A DNA stretch of 64,000 bases from Stictocephala bisonia (taxonomy: Eukaryota > Arthropoda > Insecta > Hemiptera > Membracidae), in assembly GCA_035578905.1 (NCBI GenBank), contig JAQJVL010000004.1, positions 9,234,779 through 9,298,778 of the forward strand. The letters run 5' to 3'. The first letter of the stretch is position 1. Every line of letters starts with the position of its first letter. The notes beneath the pieces were generated by a model that was not told where the DNA came from, did not search any database, and saw only the letters and a list, made by a program, of their open reading frames with translations. A program made the translations under genes and the position numbers. This document shows positions 23,706 to 34,704 of this stretch, piece after piece.

Positions 23706-24768
23706 TATACACAGGGTGAGTTTTAAGTCAGTTATAAAAGACTGTATTGTTTCCACAGTGTATAAAAGATTTGCTTTTTGAATATACTGTACTGTTAAAT
23801 TAATATTAACCCACACTACAGTGAGTGTTTCACTAGTGTGTTTCAAAATTATTAACTCTTCAGTGAAGCGTCGCGGACTGAAAGTCCACACTTCCAAATA
23901 ATCAATATTTTATAAAAACTAATTATATAAAATGGCTGTGGTACCTAGTATGTTATTCCATAACCTTAATAAATACATTAGTTAGATAAGAATACAAATA
24001 TACAATATTTAATGGCGTCAATGAGAGCATAACATGGTTGAACACTGCGAATGGCGCGGCTAGCGCAGCGTTAATCCATGCTCTGCAATCGCAAGGCCAC
24101 ACCATGGTTTTTACTAGCGGACTCACAGTCCGCTATCATGATCTGGTGTTGCAGTTTACCTCGTGTGTACTGGAGGATTAAAGATTAATTGGGGTCCAAA
24201 ATCTAGGAGTCAACTTCCAAACTATAAATGGGAATATGGTCATATGATATGTCATTTAACAGCAGCTTTTCAAGTACACAATCAGAATTTTAATACGATG
24301 TGTCGTTCTTTAGTTGTTAATTATTGTTTTATTTTATTTTATTGGCCATCGCTATGTATTTTCCTAATCAAAACTGGTTTGTCATTTAAGCAATCAGTTA
24401 CTTGTTTCCACAGTTTAATCTGCTTTTTGGATATGCCATTAAATTATTTTAATTAGGAAAATACATAGGTTAAATAAAATAACAAAATAATCAAAAAAAT
24501 TAAGGACACACCCTTTTTAAATTCTCATTGCACTATTGTTTTCAGCTTGAAATTGTGGTGTTAAAAGTCATATCGCATGATAAGATTACTATTTTAAATT
24601 CTGAAGTCGACTCCTATGGATCTTGGGCCCCAAGTTATCCTTAATAACATTGAAGCACTCTAAGTAGTGTGGGTTAGTATTAATTTAATTATAAATTCAA
24701 ATAGCAAATATTTTATAAACTGTGGAAACAAGTTAGGGGTCATTGACATAAAAATCACCCTATATATT
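23706..24768. mobile_element. Long foldback (inverted-repeat) element, about 1 kb
   Basis: Outer arms at about 23706-23835 and 24655-24768 are imperfect reverse complements: TACACAGGGTGAGTTTTAAG against TAAAAATCACCCTATATA, then shared TTGTTTCCACAG and ACCCACACTAC. Inner arms at about 24172-24400 and 24410-24642 also pair (for example TTGGGGTCCAAAATCTAGGA with TCCTATGGATCTTGGGCCCCAA, and CTATGTATTTTCCTAAT on both sides). The left side carries about 320 extra bases (23850-24170), including a GCGGACTCACAGTCCGC hairpin, as if something had inserted there. It is probably a non-autonomous DNA transposon; its outer ends resemble the ACAGGGTGATTATAA sequence at 24884. Confidence 0.6.
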
Positions 24769-24927
24769 AAAAGTTTGCTGATAGTTGAAGGGTGAAATAA
24801 ATATTTACCTGATTTAGAGCTCATGGGGATTATGTAATCCATTGGTGTGCTGACTCCACTCTTCTGAGTTAGGTAATACAGGGTGATTATAAATTATTGA
24901 ACATATTTTAAGATTAAATAAATAACC

Positions 24928-25683
24928 CAGGGCTGTCCAACTGGTGGCCCAAGAGCCGCATGCGGCCCGTCAGGCCATTTTATGCTGCCCACGATAAGAT
25001 TTCCTAAAGTATGTGCTAGGATTAAAACTAGTTTGGCGGTGGGTGTCCAAAATGACATTGATGTTTGGAAGCACCTACATATGCAAAAGTGTCTTTTCAA
25101 CCATGAAGTTTATCAAAAATAAGAGCATAATGAGCCTAACTGACACTTCACTGCGCGATCTCATGAGGTTGTCTACAATAGAATTGGATGTATTAAAAAA
25201 TTCAGTCTTTGGTGGATGCAGCTGCATGGTCTTAACCATCACACTGAACTTAATTTACTTGTAAAATATATATTTTGTAATGTTTACCATATTTGGCATA
25301 TCTTATGTTAATTCACTTTGTTTAGTTATTTTTACAGTTAAATTTTTATCAGCTGTAAGTACTTAAATGTGTTTTATTGCCTTGTTATCTAAGAAAGCTA
25401 ATATCAGCAAAAAATACTTTTTCAGTTTTCTATTCAAACTATAAAATTTTAATTTATATTAAAAAATTGTTGAAACTTAAGTAGTTTTACTTGACACAGA
25501 TATTTTAATTTTATTTAGAAGTGTTTTTCCAGTACTGAATTTAGCCTTAACTAAAACATGATTTAAAAAACAGTAAATATATCCAGGAGTTCTATTCCGA
25601 ACACCCTCCTCTTCAAGATGTGGCCCCGGCTCCCCCCCACCTTACAGTTTCGGCCCCCAACTATTTTAAGTTGGACGGCCCTG
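24928..25683 (+). mobile_element. Short hAT element with perfect 8-bp target duplication
   Basis: Bounded by CAGGGCTGTCCAACT and AGTTGGACGGCCCTG (one mismatch), hAT-type terminal inverted repeats. It is flanked on both sides by the identical 8-mer AAATAACC (24920-24927, 25684-25691), the target-site length expected for hAT. Length 756 bases. Inside, in the forward frame near 25075-25190, FGSTYICKSVFSTMKFIKNK and LTDTSLRDLMRLS recall the C-terminal dimerisation region of ZBED5/GTF2IRD2-like hAT transposases; the rest of the transposase is missing. It is therefore an internally deleted copy that must have been moved by a transposase supplied elsewhere. Confidence 0.9.
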
Positions 25684-25965
25684 AAATAACCAATCAACTT
25701 AAAAACATGGAGATTGTTTTATAAAATAGAAAATTTTAAACAGTTTTATATAGGTCTACTAACTGAATAATAATAATTATGAAAATATTAGTAATTATAA
25801 AAAGTGGTTATAAAATTCAGTTAAATGTAACCTAAACTGTGAGTTTAAGGTGTGTTTTCTTTTAAATGACTCATAATGTGGCATTGTTAGCTGGTCAACA
25901 ATGGACCTTTCTATGTTGTTAGTTACAGTTCGCTAAACAAACACTAACCTAACCTCAAAATCAAA

Positions 25966-27015
25966 ATGGCTAGTGTGCAAGAAAAGTGTGTTCTTTGGTT
26001 TCACGAAAGAAGATCTTACTACCAGTTCAACGAAGGTTTCATTTAGTCTATGGCCGCACTGTGAGTAAAAATTCTATAAAACGTTGGGATAGGCAGTTTG
26101 AACATGCAGGAAGTGTCCAACATAGTAAAGATGCTCGTAGACCTCCAGTTTCTGAAGCTGTTGTGGAACAAGTAAGAGAATTGTTTACAAGGAGCCCTGG
26201 TAAGTCTATTCAACGTGCAAGTTTGGAATTAGGATTACTACAATCACCTGTCTTTAAACATTTGGATAATCACCTTAAGCTTCATGCATACAAAATTCAA
26301 TTGGTACATGAAATTAAACCTAATGATAAACAGTGACGCTACAATTTTTCTACAAGCATACTTGAAATGAAAGAACAAACAGTAATCAATGAAGAAGGTA
26401 ATTTTTTTTAAAACAGTTATTTTTTCTATTGAAGTAGCCTTCCTGTTTATGGCAAGGTAAATAGACACAATTGTAGGATTTGGGGTACTAAAAATCCTCA
26501 CATTCTCAAGAACAAGAAAGAGACAGTCCAGAAATAAACGTTTGGTGTGCATTGGCATGCATTGGTCCTACACCTTTTAAGTGATAGGACCCTATTTTTC
26601 ACAGAATCTACAATCACTAAGGAGGTATACCTCGACATGCTCCAACTTTTTGCAATACCACAAATTGAGCGTAGACAACCAAATGTTTACTGGCAACAAG
26701 ATGGTGCCCCTCCACACTGGGGTAAGATAGTACTAGACTACCTAAATGACATGTTTCCTGGTCGTTGGATTGGACAAGATGGTCCAATTCCTTGGCCTCC
26801 ACGTTCTCCATATCACACCCTTAGACTTATTTTTTTGGGTTATGTCAAGGACAGATTGTACGAAAAGAATGTTCAAGACACTGAGGAACTCAAGAGAAGA
26901 GTTAGAGAAGTTATTGGAAGCATAACTCCATCAAATGCTTAGAAAATCATGGCTTGAGGTTGAAATCGGACTACAAACTTTGCGAGCAAACCATCCTTAA
27001 TATTGATTAGAATTT
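25966..27015 (+). pseudogene. Mariner-type transposase pseudogene
   Basis: ATG at 25966 begins MASVQEKCVLWFHE, the usual start of a widespread insect mariner-like transposase. A frameshift near 26010 leads into VQRRFHLVYGRTVSKNSIKRW (HTH region), KSIQRASLELGL, KLHAYKIQLVHEIKPNDK and, after a decayed stretch, YLDMLQLFAIPQI, VYWQQDGAPPHW (second catalytic Asp) and WPPRSPYHTLRLIFLGYVKD. The last motif is normally SPDLTPLDFFLWGFVKD, so the final catalytic Asp is gone. ACAGGGTGATTATAAATTAT at 24884 may be the left terminus; the hAT copy at 24928-25683 would then sit in its 5' UTR. No right terminus was found. Confidence 0.85.
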
Positions 27016-27039
27016 AAAAAACTTAAAAATTGGAACTCC

Positions 27040-27700
27040 AGCCAACCTAAAAAGCCATGATCTAGTATTAGCAATTGGTGACCCTACAAGAAATACAGAC
27101 CTGGCGGAGACCACAATTGACAACTTTTTTAACCAATGTTAGAAAATTATATGGGGATTGGAGAAACCATCAAGCCTTGTTTATCAGACCACCATGAAAT
27201 AGTTAAAAAAAACCAAATTCCTCTTGGTAAAAGTCAACAGAATAACAAACTAATAAAAGAAAACAGGAAAATATCATGACAAAACATTTTAGAACTTAAG
27301 TATGGTTTAGTAAAGAAGATTGGGAAGAGGTTTTTGAAATGAGTGATGTCGAAGTCCAATAAAATTCTTTATGATGTTTTTTTAGAAGCCAAGAAAATAG
27401 TCTTTCAGGGAATTGATACAAACTATTTTATAAAAAAGTTAAAACATAAATCTCATTCATTGACAGGCTTTTGAGTAATAACGGTGTAAATATGATGTAC
27501 AGTGAAAACTAGTTAAAATTCTAGTACTTCTTTTGTTCCAACTAGGATAAAAACTACTGAAACTTGTAATAAAATTTTCATAGATCATAAAGAACAAGTA
27601 AAAAAGGAAAAAAATTAGATTTTTCATAGCCCCCTAGTTCCTTAGAAAACAACTTTCAAACTCGGGTGCACATAATTTCTGCGCAGACAGTGGATGGTAA
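27040..27700 (+). pseudogene. Decayed LINE endonuclease region
   Basis: LVLAIGDPTRNTDLAETTID, then (shifted) IKPCLSDHHEIVKKNQIP, matches the second half of an APE-type endonuclease, with the SDH motif intact in one frame. The continuing 27360-27700 is also present in reverse orientation at 31790-32145, so both are copies of one element. Shared blocks include TAGAAGCCAAGAAAA and AACGGTGTAAAT..GATG.ACAGTGAAAACTAG. No intact protein remains. Confidence 0.6.
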
Positions 27701-27734
27701 GTTGGAACTATACATTTCATCTTATTGCTCCTAT

Positions 27735-27785
27735 TCAATACCATTGTATATGTATGGGAGGGCGGATGGGTCAATACCACTGTTG
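27735..27785 (+). repeat. One unit of the 36-bp G-rich minisatellite
   Basis: CCATTGTATATGTATGGGAG, then GGCGGATGGGTCAATACCACTG: a single diverged unit of the family arrayed at 12653 and 29690, standing alone next to a LINE relic. Confidence 0.7.
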
Positions 27786-28221
27786 AATAATAGAAAAAAC
27801 TCAATATACGCGAAATATGCAGGACGTGTTTCATTTTGATCCGGTATCTCTTTTGATACGTTCATCAAAAGAATGTTCTTTTGATACTTCTTTTGTCAAC
27901 AATTGATACATGATTTAATTGTTTAAAACATTATCTATAACCTCACAGTACTGGACTTTACCAATGACCTAACATTTATTAGTACAATAGAAGAAGTTAC
28001 CACATTAAAGAATGATAATTTTTTCAGGTGGATAAATCTGTATAATCTTCGAGAGAAATCGGTAGAAATTAGTTTTTGGTATATTTAGTGATATAATATT
28101 GTAACTAAACATTTGTTTTAAAATGATCAAATCATACTTAGCTTTTCTACAAACAACAGCCCAATCGTCCCTTGTATAAAATTTTTAAAGTATCGTCAGG
28201 AAACAATCTTATTACTAAATT

Positions 28222-28275
28222 ATAATCTTATCTTATCCTTATCTTATTCTTATCTTATCTTTATAATCTTATACA
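28222..28275 (+). repeat. (TCTTA)n microsatellite
   Basis: Imperfect TCTTATCTTATCCTTATCTT tract. On the minus strand it lies just behind the LINE RT relic at 28290-28869, so it may be that element's 3' tail. Confidence 0.5.
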
Positions 28276-28289
28276 ATTTAGAAATATTA

Positions 28290-28869
28290 TTTATATATAT
28301 ATTAAAAAAGAATTGGTCCTAGAGCAGAGCCTTGAACCACTCCATAGTCTACTAAATCCATGTATCTGCTCACTTCATGCCACAGATAGAATCAAATTGT
28401 CACTTATCAGACAGGTAACTAATAAACCATTCGTGCAAGCTATGATACAAATTAGTGTAAAGTTTTAGTTTAGTTTATTTATCAATCGAACACTTTTATA
28501 ACTCAAGAAAAGTTAGTATTGTCTTTTTATTGGTAAAAATTGCATTGATAACTAAAAGCTACTGACTATGTTTGTTTTACTTAAACCTGAACTAGCACTC
28601 AAATAATATCCAATTTCTGTTAAAATTTAATTTAAATGTTGATCTTTAACAATTGGTCTGAAATTATTTTTGTCACTAATATCATTACACATATTAAGAG
28701 GGAAACCCCTTCCAAGTTGGAAGCTGTCAAGGAATGCGCCAGTCGTTAGACTAAGATTTATCAAATGAAGCACTGGTGGCTTTACAAAAATATTAATGTT
28801 GCCTTTCAGCGTGTTGGCAGAGATCCCATCACGGCCAGGTGCAGATCCTCCCCGAAGCACAGAGTACAT
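28290..28869 (-). pseudogene. Decayed, internally deleted LINE reverse transcriptase
   Basis: Read from 28869: LRGGSAPGRDGISANTLKG, HLINLSLTTGAF and DKNNFRPI, the N-terminal RT motifs. After a non-coding gap come HEWFISYLSDK (about 28440) and DYGVVQGSALGPILF (about 28350), the PQGS motif region. The stretch between NFRPI and this point is too short for an RT, so the region with motif A is deleted or scrambled. It differs from the LINE of the palindrome. Confidence 0.75.
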
Positions 28870-29630
28870 AATGCTCTCTTTGTCTGAATGCTGGACACAT
28901 GTTATGAATTAATTGTTTGTGACACGGCTTCTCAAAAACACTTATATTCGTGGTAAGAAGTAAAAAAGTAGGATTTGAAGGAGGTACTCACGGCTTCCCA
29001 CAAAACACTAATGTTCAAGTTTAGTATTTTTATATTTGAAGGGACTATTTCATTTGTTGGTTTGCTATAGCTTGCAGCCCCTCAGTTATCAATTACAGAT
29101 TTTAAGTTGTTACTGACATTAAATTGTTATATGTTAACAAATATGAAATTAGTGATGAAATTTTATCCAACCCGAGATCTACAATTCAATACAGTAGGGC
29201 CTATTAAATTGCACAGCTAGAATTAACGAACCAATTATTTAAAAATTGTTTCAATGTTTTCTTTTTCAATACGTAGTGTAATTTAGCATGAAATCCAAAA
29301 GTGTATTTATATATTAAGTATTTTGTTTAAATGTCAGTAAATTAAGCTATTAATAGACAACTGACTATGCATGTCATTTAGATGAAATTAAGTTTAAATT
29401 TTATACCATTGGTAAATCCTAATGTAAACTGACAATAAATTGATAATAACGGTACATCACATGCATTTGCTAGTACACGTTCAGAAAATTAACAACGGGT
29501 GACTGACTACAGCAATTGTAGACTACATGACATGAAACCAATAACGTGGGGAATTTAGTTAAGAAAAATGCTATCAGTAATATGAGAATTATATTTTAAA
29601 CCAAGCAAACGATGAAAGAATCGCCACTTC

Positions 29631-29633
<3 letters not shown>
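28870..29633. other. AT-rich DNA, nothing recognised
   Basis: No coding frame, repeat or element recognised. Confidence 0.4.

Positions 29634-29674
<41 letters not shown>
29634..29674. repeat. (TA)n microsatellite, left of G-rich array
   Basis: About 20 uninterrupted TA dinucleotides. A second (TA)n tract lies at the other end of the neighbouring G-rich minisatellite (30178-30202), so the array is framed by TA tracts. Confidence 0.95.
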
Positions 29675-29675
<1 letters not shown>

Positions 29676-29689
29676 TACCCATAAACGTA

Positions 29690-30175
29690 CAGCGGTAATG
29701 ACCGACTCACCTACCCACACACGTACAAAGGTGTATGGGTGGGTCAATACCACTGTACGTGTATGGGCGGGCGGGTGGGTCAGTGCCACTGTACGTGTAT
29801 GGGCGGGCGGGTGGGTCAATGCCACTGTACGTGTATGGGCGGGCGGGTGGGTCAATGCCACTGTACGTGTATGGGCGGGCAGGTGGGTCAATACCAATGT
29901 ACGTGTATGGGCGAAGGAGCATTATTTCCAGGTGAAATAATGCTGTGGGTGTATGGGATGCAATAGTTCAGTGCGTGTACGGGTGGGCGGGTGAGTCAAT
30001 ACCACAGTACGTCTATGGGTGGGTGGGTGGGTCAATAGTTCAGTGCATGTATGGGTGGACGGGCGGGTCAATACCACAGTGCGTGTATGGGTGGGTGGGT
30101 GGGTCAATAGTTCAGTGCGTGTACGGGTGGGCGGGTGAGTCAATACCACAGTATGGGTATGGGTGGGTGGGTGGA
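29690..30175 (+). repeat. 36-bp G-rich minisatellite array with inverted first unit
   Basis: About 13 units. The first 40 or so bases (CCATAAACGTACAGCGG ... ACACGTACA) are in reverse orientation; from 29730 units run forward. Units 29755-29930 are homogeneous (GTATGGGCGGGCGGGTGGGT) with four G3 runs each. After a short break (29915-29965) the second block alternates two variants, CAATACCACAGT and CAATAGTTCAGT, giving a 72-bp higher-order unit. Open frames across the array on both strands are repeat artefacts. Confidence 0.95.
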
Positions 30176-30202
30176 ATATATATATATATATATATATATA
30201 TA
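30176..30202. repeat. (TA)n microsatellite, right of G-rich array
   Basis: Twelve or so TA dinucleotides directly joined to the last G-rich unit. Confidence 0.9.
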
Positions 30203-30339
30203 GATCAGATTAAATGATTGTTTACTATACAAACCTTAAGTGATTGGAGATAATAGGTAAATTAATTAACTGAATTGCTGCTTTGTATAAAAAGATACCA
30301 TTCGTTGGTTGAGTACGTTGTTGAAGTGTAATGACTTAT

Positions 30340-30930
30340 CAGGACGTACATCAGTTGTATGGGGAGGGTCCATCAGCACGTATACAGTAGAATGGGAGAG
30401 TTCATCAGGATGTACATCAGTTGGATGGGATGGCCCATCAGGACGTATACATTTGAATGGGAGGGTCCATCAGGACGCACACAGTTGGATGGGAGAGTCC
30501 ATCAGAGCGTATACTGTTGGATGGGAGGGTCCAGCAGGACGTACACAGTTGAATGGGAGGGTCCATCAGGACGTACACAGTTGAATGGGAGGGTACATCA
30601 AGGACTTACACAATTGGATGGGAGAGTACATCAAGAACGTACACAGTTGGATGGGAGGGTCCATCAGGACGTACACAGTTGGATGAGAGGGTACATCAAG
30701 GACGTACACAATTGAATGGGAGGTTCCATCAGGACGTACACAGTTGGATGAGAGGGTCCATCAGGACGGACACAGTTGGATGGGAGGGTCCATCAGGACG
30801 TACACAGTTGAATGGGAGGGTCCATCAGGACGCACATCAGTTGGATGGGAGGGTACATCAAGGACGTACACAATTGAATGGGAGGGTCCATGAGGAGGGA
30901 CACAGTTGGATGGGAGGGTTGAATAGTACG
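30340..30930 (+). repeat. 32-bp minisatellite array
   Basis: Unit GTCCATCAGGACGTACACAG continuing TTGGATGGGAGG, 32 bases (starts 30539 and 30571). About 18 units, some 34 bases long with a CATCAAGGAC variant. Unrelated in sequence to the neighbouring 36-bp family. Open frames through it are artefacts. Confidence 0.95.
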
Positions 30931-31789
30931 TACTCTATAACATATAGCAAGGGTTAAAATAATTAGACAGGATAATAATCTTGATTTCATTTCATTAATT
31001 GTATATTTAAAGATAATGGACATACTGCTGTAGAAAATCCTGGAAACAAATATAATATCTAAAGAACTAGGCAGTTTCATTAAACTCAATAGACAGGCTG
31101 AAGTGTTCCTGTTTGTAAAAGTACTGATTTTAAAGTTGACCTAGAATAACTGTAGCCTTGAAAATGTCAACCAATGATGCCAATTGAGACTGTTAGTAGT
31201 ATAACAAATTATTTAGACAAATATTTATATAATATAAGTTTAAATAGAGCGATTTTGGCTGTGTATTTATGATAAAATTTAAGATGAGGAAGGTATATAA
31301 ACAATGTTTTTTAAGTAAATTTTAAATTCCAATTAGTTAATAGTTATTTTTTTGTATTGCCAACTCTTAGCACTAATTTAAAAGTAAATTTTTATTAAAT
31401 ATTATAGGTTTAGAGATATTTGTTTGGCGCAGTTTATAAGTCTTCAATTATTTAAATATTTAATTAGTATTTGTTTTAATGGTCTCCGTAGAAACGTTTT
31501 TCAGTAACGTATGGTGGCAAGCTATGTAAACAAATATTCTGAACAAATGAAAAATAAAAAAATTGAAATGAAATGAAGCAAATGTATAGAACTGAAAGTA
31601 CTGTAGCCTACATCAAATTAGGGGGAATAAAATAACTTAAAATACATATTAAAACTTAAAATAATTATAATTAGCTAATTATTTGAACATATCTTCACTC
31701 TATGTCAATTTATGAATAGCTAAAAGAAATGTTCACTAATCTCCACTAAAACAGGAAAGTACCCGGTCAAGGTCATGGACTGACTACTT
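30931..31789. other. AT-rich DNA, nothing recognised
   Basis: No gene, tandem repeat or known element recognised. Confidence 0.4.
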
Positions 31790-32145
31790 CGGCTCAGAAA
31801 TTATGTGTGCCGGAGTTTGAAGGTTGTTTTCTAAGAAGCGTATGAAAACGTCAGCCACGCAATTGTGTTCCACGTTTAACTGTGTATTATGACATACGAA
31901 TTTAAATATTTTATTATAAGTTCTAATAATTTGTATCCAGGCTGGAACACAAAAAGTACCGGAATTTTAACTAGTTTTCACTGTCCATCAAATTTACACC
32001 GTTATTACTAAAAAAACCCGTTAATTTACCATATTTATATTTTAATAAGTGGTTGATAGGAATGTTTCCTATGTTTTATAAATTTTATATTTCCAAGAAA
32101 AAAGTTCGTAATAATTGTTTTCTTGGCTTCTAGAGATCGTAAAAT
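31790..32145 (-). repeat. Inverted second copy of LINE-relic segment 27360-27700
   Basis: The minus strand matches 27360-27700 block by block: TCTAGAAGCCAAGAAAAC, AATAACGGTGTAAAT, GGACAGTGAAAACTAGTT, TTAGAAAACAACCTTCAAACTC and GCACACATAATTTCT. Divergence is clear but order is kept. It is a relic of the same element as 27040-27700. Confidence 0.7.
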
Positions 32146-32284
32146 TAATTATTTGGTCTTGTCGCAATCCTTATTAGATCTCTATAGTTACGGTACATCA
32201 TTTTCATATGTGTAAGTAAATGCAGCGATTTTGATTCTATTTAAAATAACTTTAAATTAATAAATTTAAATTGAATTGACATGT

Positions 32285-32735
32285 GTCGGCACTGGACCTT
32301 TCACTGGCCGCCATGACAGTATGTCAACCCGGCACCAGCCACCCCTCTTACCCATTCCACCTACACTACCCCCTCCCAACCCCTCCTTTCTCTTTCCCCT
32401 CCCCTAATCACCTCCCCTTTTCGTAAGGTGCCGTAGGTTCGCGCTGTCCATGTCCGGGGACCGATCTTTACTAAACGAAGGTGTGTGATGGTTTTAAAAT
32501 GAATGGGGGTGAGCTTTGTAAAATGAAGGCAACGCTTTGTTCAATAGGTTAGGTTAGGTTAGGTTAGGTTAGGTTAGGTTAGGTTAGGTTAAAGGAGTTA
32601 GGGCGATGAGATGCGTAGGGTTCGAGGGAGGGAAATAAGAGAATGAGGGGCGTATGTTTGGTGTTGTGGAGGGGGAACCCAGCTCCCCTACCTTCAAACT
32701 GTCTCGGTGCCGGGTTAAGTTGTGACATTAGTAAC
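32285..32735. repeat. Inverted repeat with internal TTAGG tract
   Basis: TGTCAACCCGGCACCAG near 32311 pairs with GGTGCCGGGTTAAGTTGTGACA near 32706. A pyrimidine-rich block (32340-32420) faces a purine-rich block (32620-32690). Inside, 32546-32590 is nine or so uninterrupted GGTTA units, the insect telomere repeat. It may be a MITE carrying telomere-like sequence, or a healed break. Confidence 0.55.
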
Positions 32736-33139
32736 GCCTGATTAACCTTAGAGCGGTGGTCAGATTTGGTGCCGGGTAGACGTGCCGCCGAAAATTCAAG
32801 GATAACGTTTAATCCTCCCTCAAGATAGTATAATCAATCTCGTAAAAAAAAGATTCCAACGTCTATAAAAAATAACGAAAGATTATTAGTCTGTTTGTTA
32901 AGTATCTTGAAATATGTAATATAATAAATTTTAATTCATCTAACAACGTTTTCTGTTACAAAGTAAAAAGCTTCTAACAGAACTTAACCGCTTAATACTA
33001 AACACTGTATTTAAGTTACACAAATAACCTGAAGAGCTATTCGGAATCAGACCAGTGACAATTCAAGGTATTTGTGGTATGTTGTGATATTTACGGAAAT
33101 ATTTCTTTTGCACAGCTTGTAGTCTAAGTTGCATTTTTG

Positions 33140-33510
33140 AGCGATGGCACGAAAGATGCATACAGCGAAATATGCGTACAGAAGGAAATAGTGGTATTTG
33201 ACGAGGGTAAGTATTCTCCCCGGTGGCATGAAAGATGCGTACAGCGAAATTAGGTTAGGTTAGGTTAGGTTAGGTTCTCCAATCCCAAGAAACTAAGTGA
33301 CATTCATATTTATTTTAGAGGTAAACGCATTTATATAATTCAATTGTTGTAAAAGATACATTTGCTCTAAAAATTGTACGCATTTTTCGCCTATCTAATT
33401 GTTGTGACGTCATAGGTTACCCTCGTCATCTGTCAAAAGTTGATCCTGTACGCATATATCACAAGATTCCTGGTGTACGCATTTTTCGCTGTACGCATTT
33501 TTTGTGTATT
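33140..33510. repeat. Foldback element with second TTAGG tract
   Basis: GATGCGTACAGCGAAA-type motifs on the left (33150-33250) return as TTTTCGCTGTACGCAT on the right (33480-33500). TGACGAGGGTAAG (33198) faces TTACCCTCGTCA (33418). At 33250-33276 sits (TTAGG)n, as in the neighbouring inverted repeat. Confidence 0.5.
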
Positions 33511-34704
33511 CTTTTGAGCGGCCAAGGCTGGATGGCCTACCTGAGATCAGTATTACGCACAACTCGAGCACTGGTTGGGGCCTCCCTGCGACACCGCAAT
33601 TAACGCAAGAAGGATTGCGCGCAACTCTTTAACTACGAGTAAGGGAAAATGAGTAATTTTTACAGCCCAATAATTAAAATTGATAAAAAATAAGGGAGGA
33701 GTTGTGTTGACAAAAAACGGCTTCACGTATTATAAATAAGGATTTTTTTTCATATTCATATACAAATTTTCAGGTAATTCTCCGTATACCTTACAATTCC
33801 CTTAAAAAAATACTAAAATTGACTTCCTGTTTAAATTTTACAATCGTTTGTACAATAGTACTATTTTTAAACAAGCTAGACAGTACTATGTATAGTGCGA
33901 ACTGGCTGCTCTGGAAAAATACCCATCCAAATAATTTGTTTTAATGCAAATGTTAACTCTACATTTGTTTGAATACATGTACATATGGAGCCGGATTTAT
34001 TGCACTGTGTGCAGTGACTTAAACTAATTATTTGGCTTGGGCTGAAACTTTCCATTTACAAGTAAATGAGTGACTTAATTTGATGTTAGGCTAATTTTTC
34101 GACAGTTAATACGGTAATAAATAACGATAAGTATATTATATAATAATTACAACACAAAATATAACAATATAACAATGGTGGAATCAGATCCAAATTAATT
34201 TTGAGATGCTGTTCATTAGTTGGATATCTTCCAGACTAGCAAAGTACGGTACATTATGCTTTTTCAACATTTAAAAATAGCAACTTTTATAGTTGCAATT
34301 TCGTATATTTTTTGCATGTAGTGTTGTAATCTAGTGAGGAATATTCTTCGGCTGAGAACAAATTAAATTACATACTTGAAGGGAAATCACGATATCTCCA
34401 TCGTTCATGTAGTCGCCAAAAACAACAAAATATGTATCAAATATGAGTTCACTGACATTGTCCCAAAATTAAGGATGGTCTCTAGAAAAATGAAAGAACT
34501 GCACTTTAAAGAGCCAACATTACAGAGGAAGTGTGGAGGCAAGCGGGGATACAAGGTACGCACGAGCATTACACCAAATGAAAAAATAAAATGTCAGATT
34601 TGTAATTTTTATCAAAATGTGTATTAGTATTTAATTTGTCCAAAATCAGCTTTTGAGTGGTGTCCTTTTATTTCTCGTTTCTAGTTAAGCCACTGTTCAT
34701 TAGT
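33511..34704. other. Unassigned DNA upstream of the 81-bp array
   Basis: Contains an 83-codon open frame at 34376-34627 that begins at a non-ATG codon, includes IKYEFTDIVPKLRMVSRKMK and matches no family I know. A GT (AAGGTACGC, 34555) within it could be a donor. It could be an exon, but nothing else supports this. Confidence 0.3.

Noticed and set aside
24055..24110. Possible tRNA-derived SINE head (TAGCGCAGCG near a GCAATCGCAAGG word)
   Set aside because: An A-box-like word is present but no B box or cloverleaf could be drawn.
30309..30957. Open frames with GRVHQDVHSW-type repeats
   Set aside because: Artefacts of the 32-bp array; nothing outside the array supports a gene.
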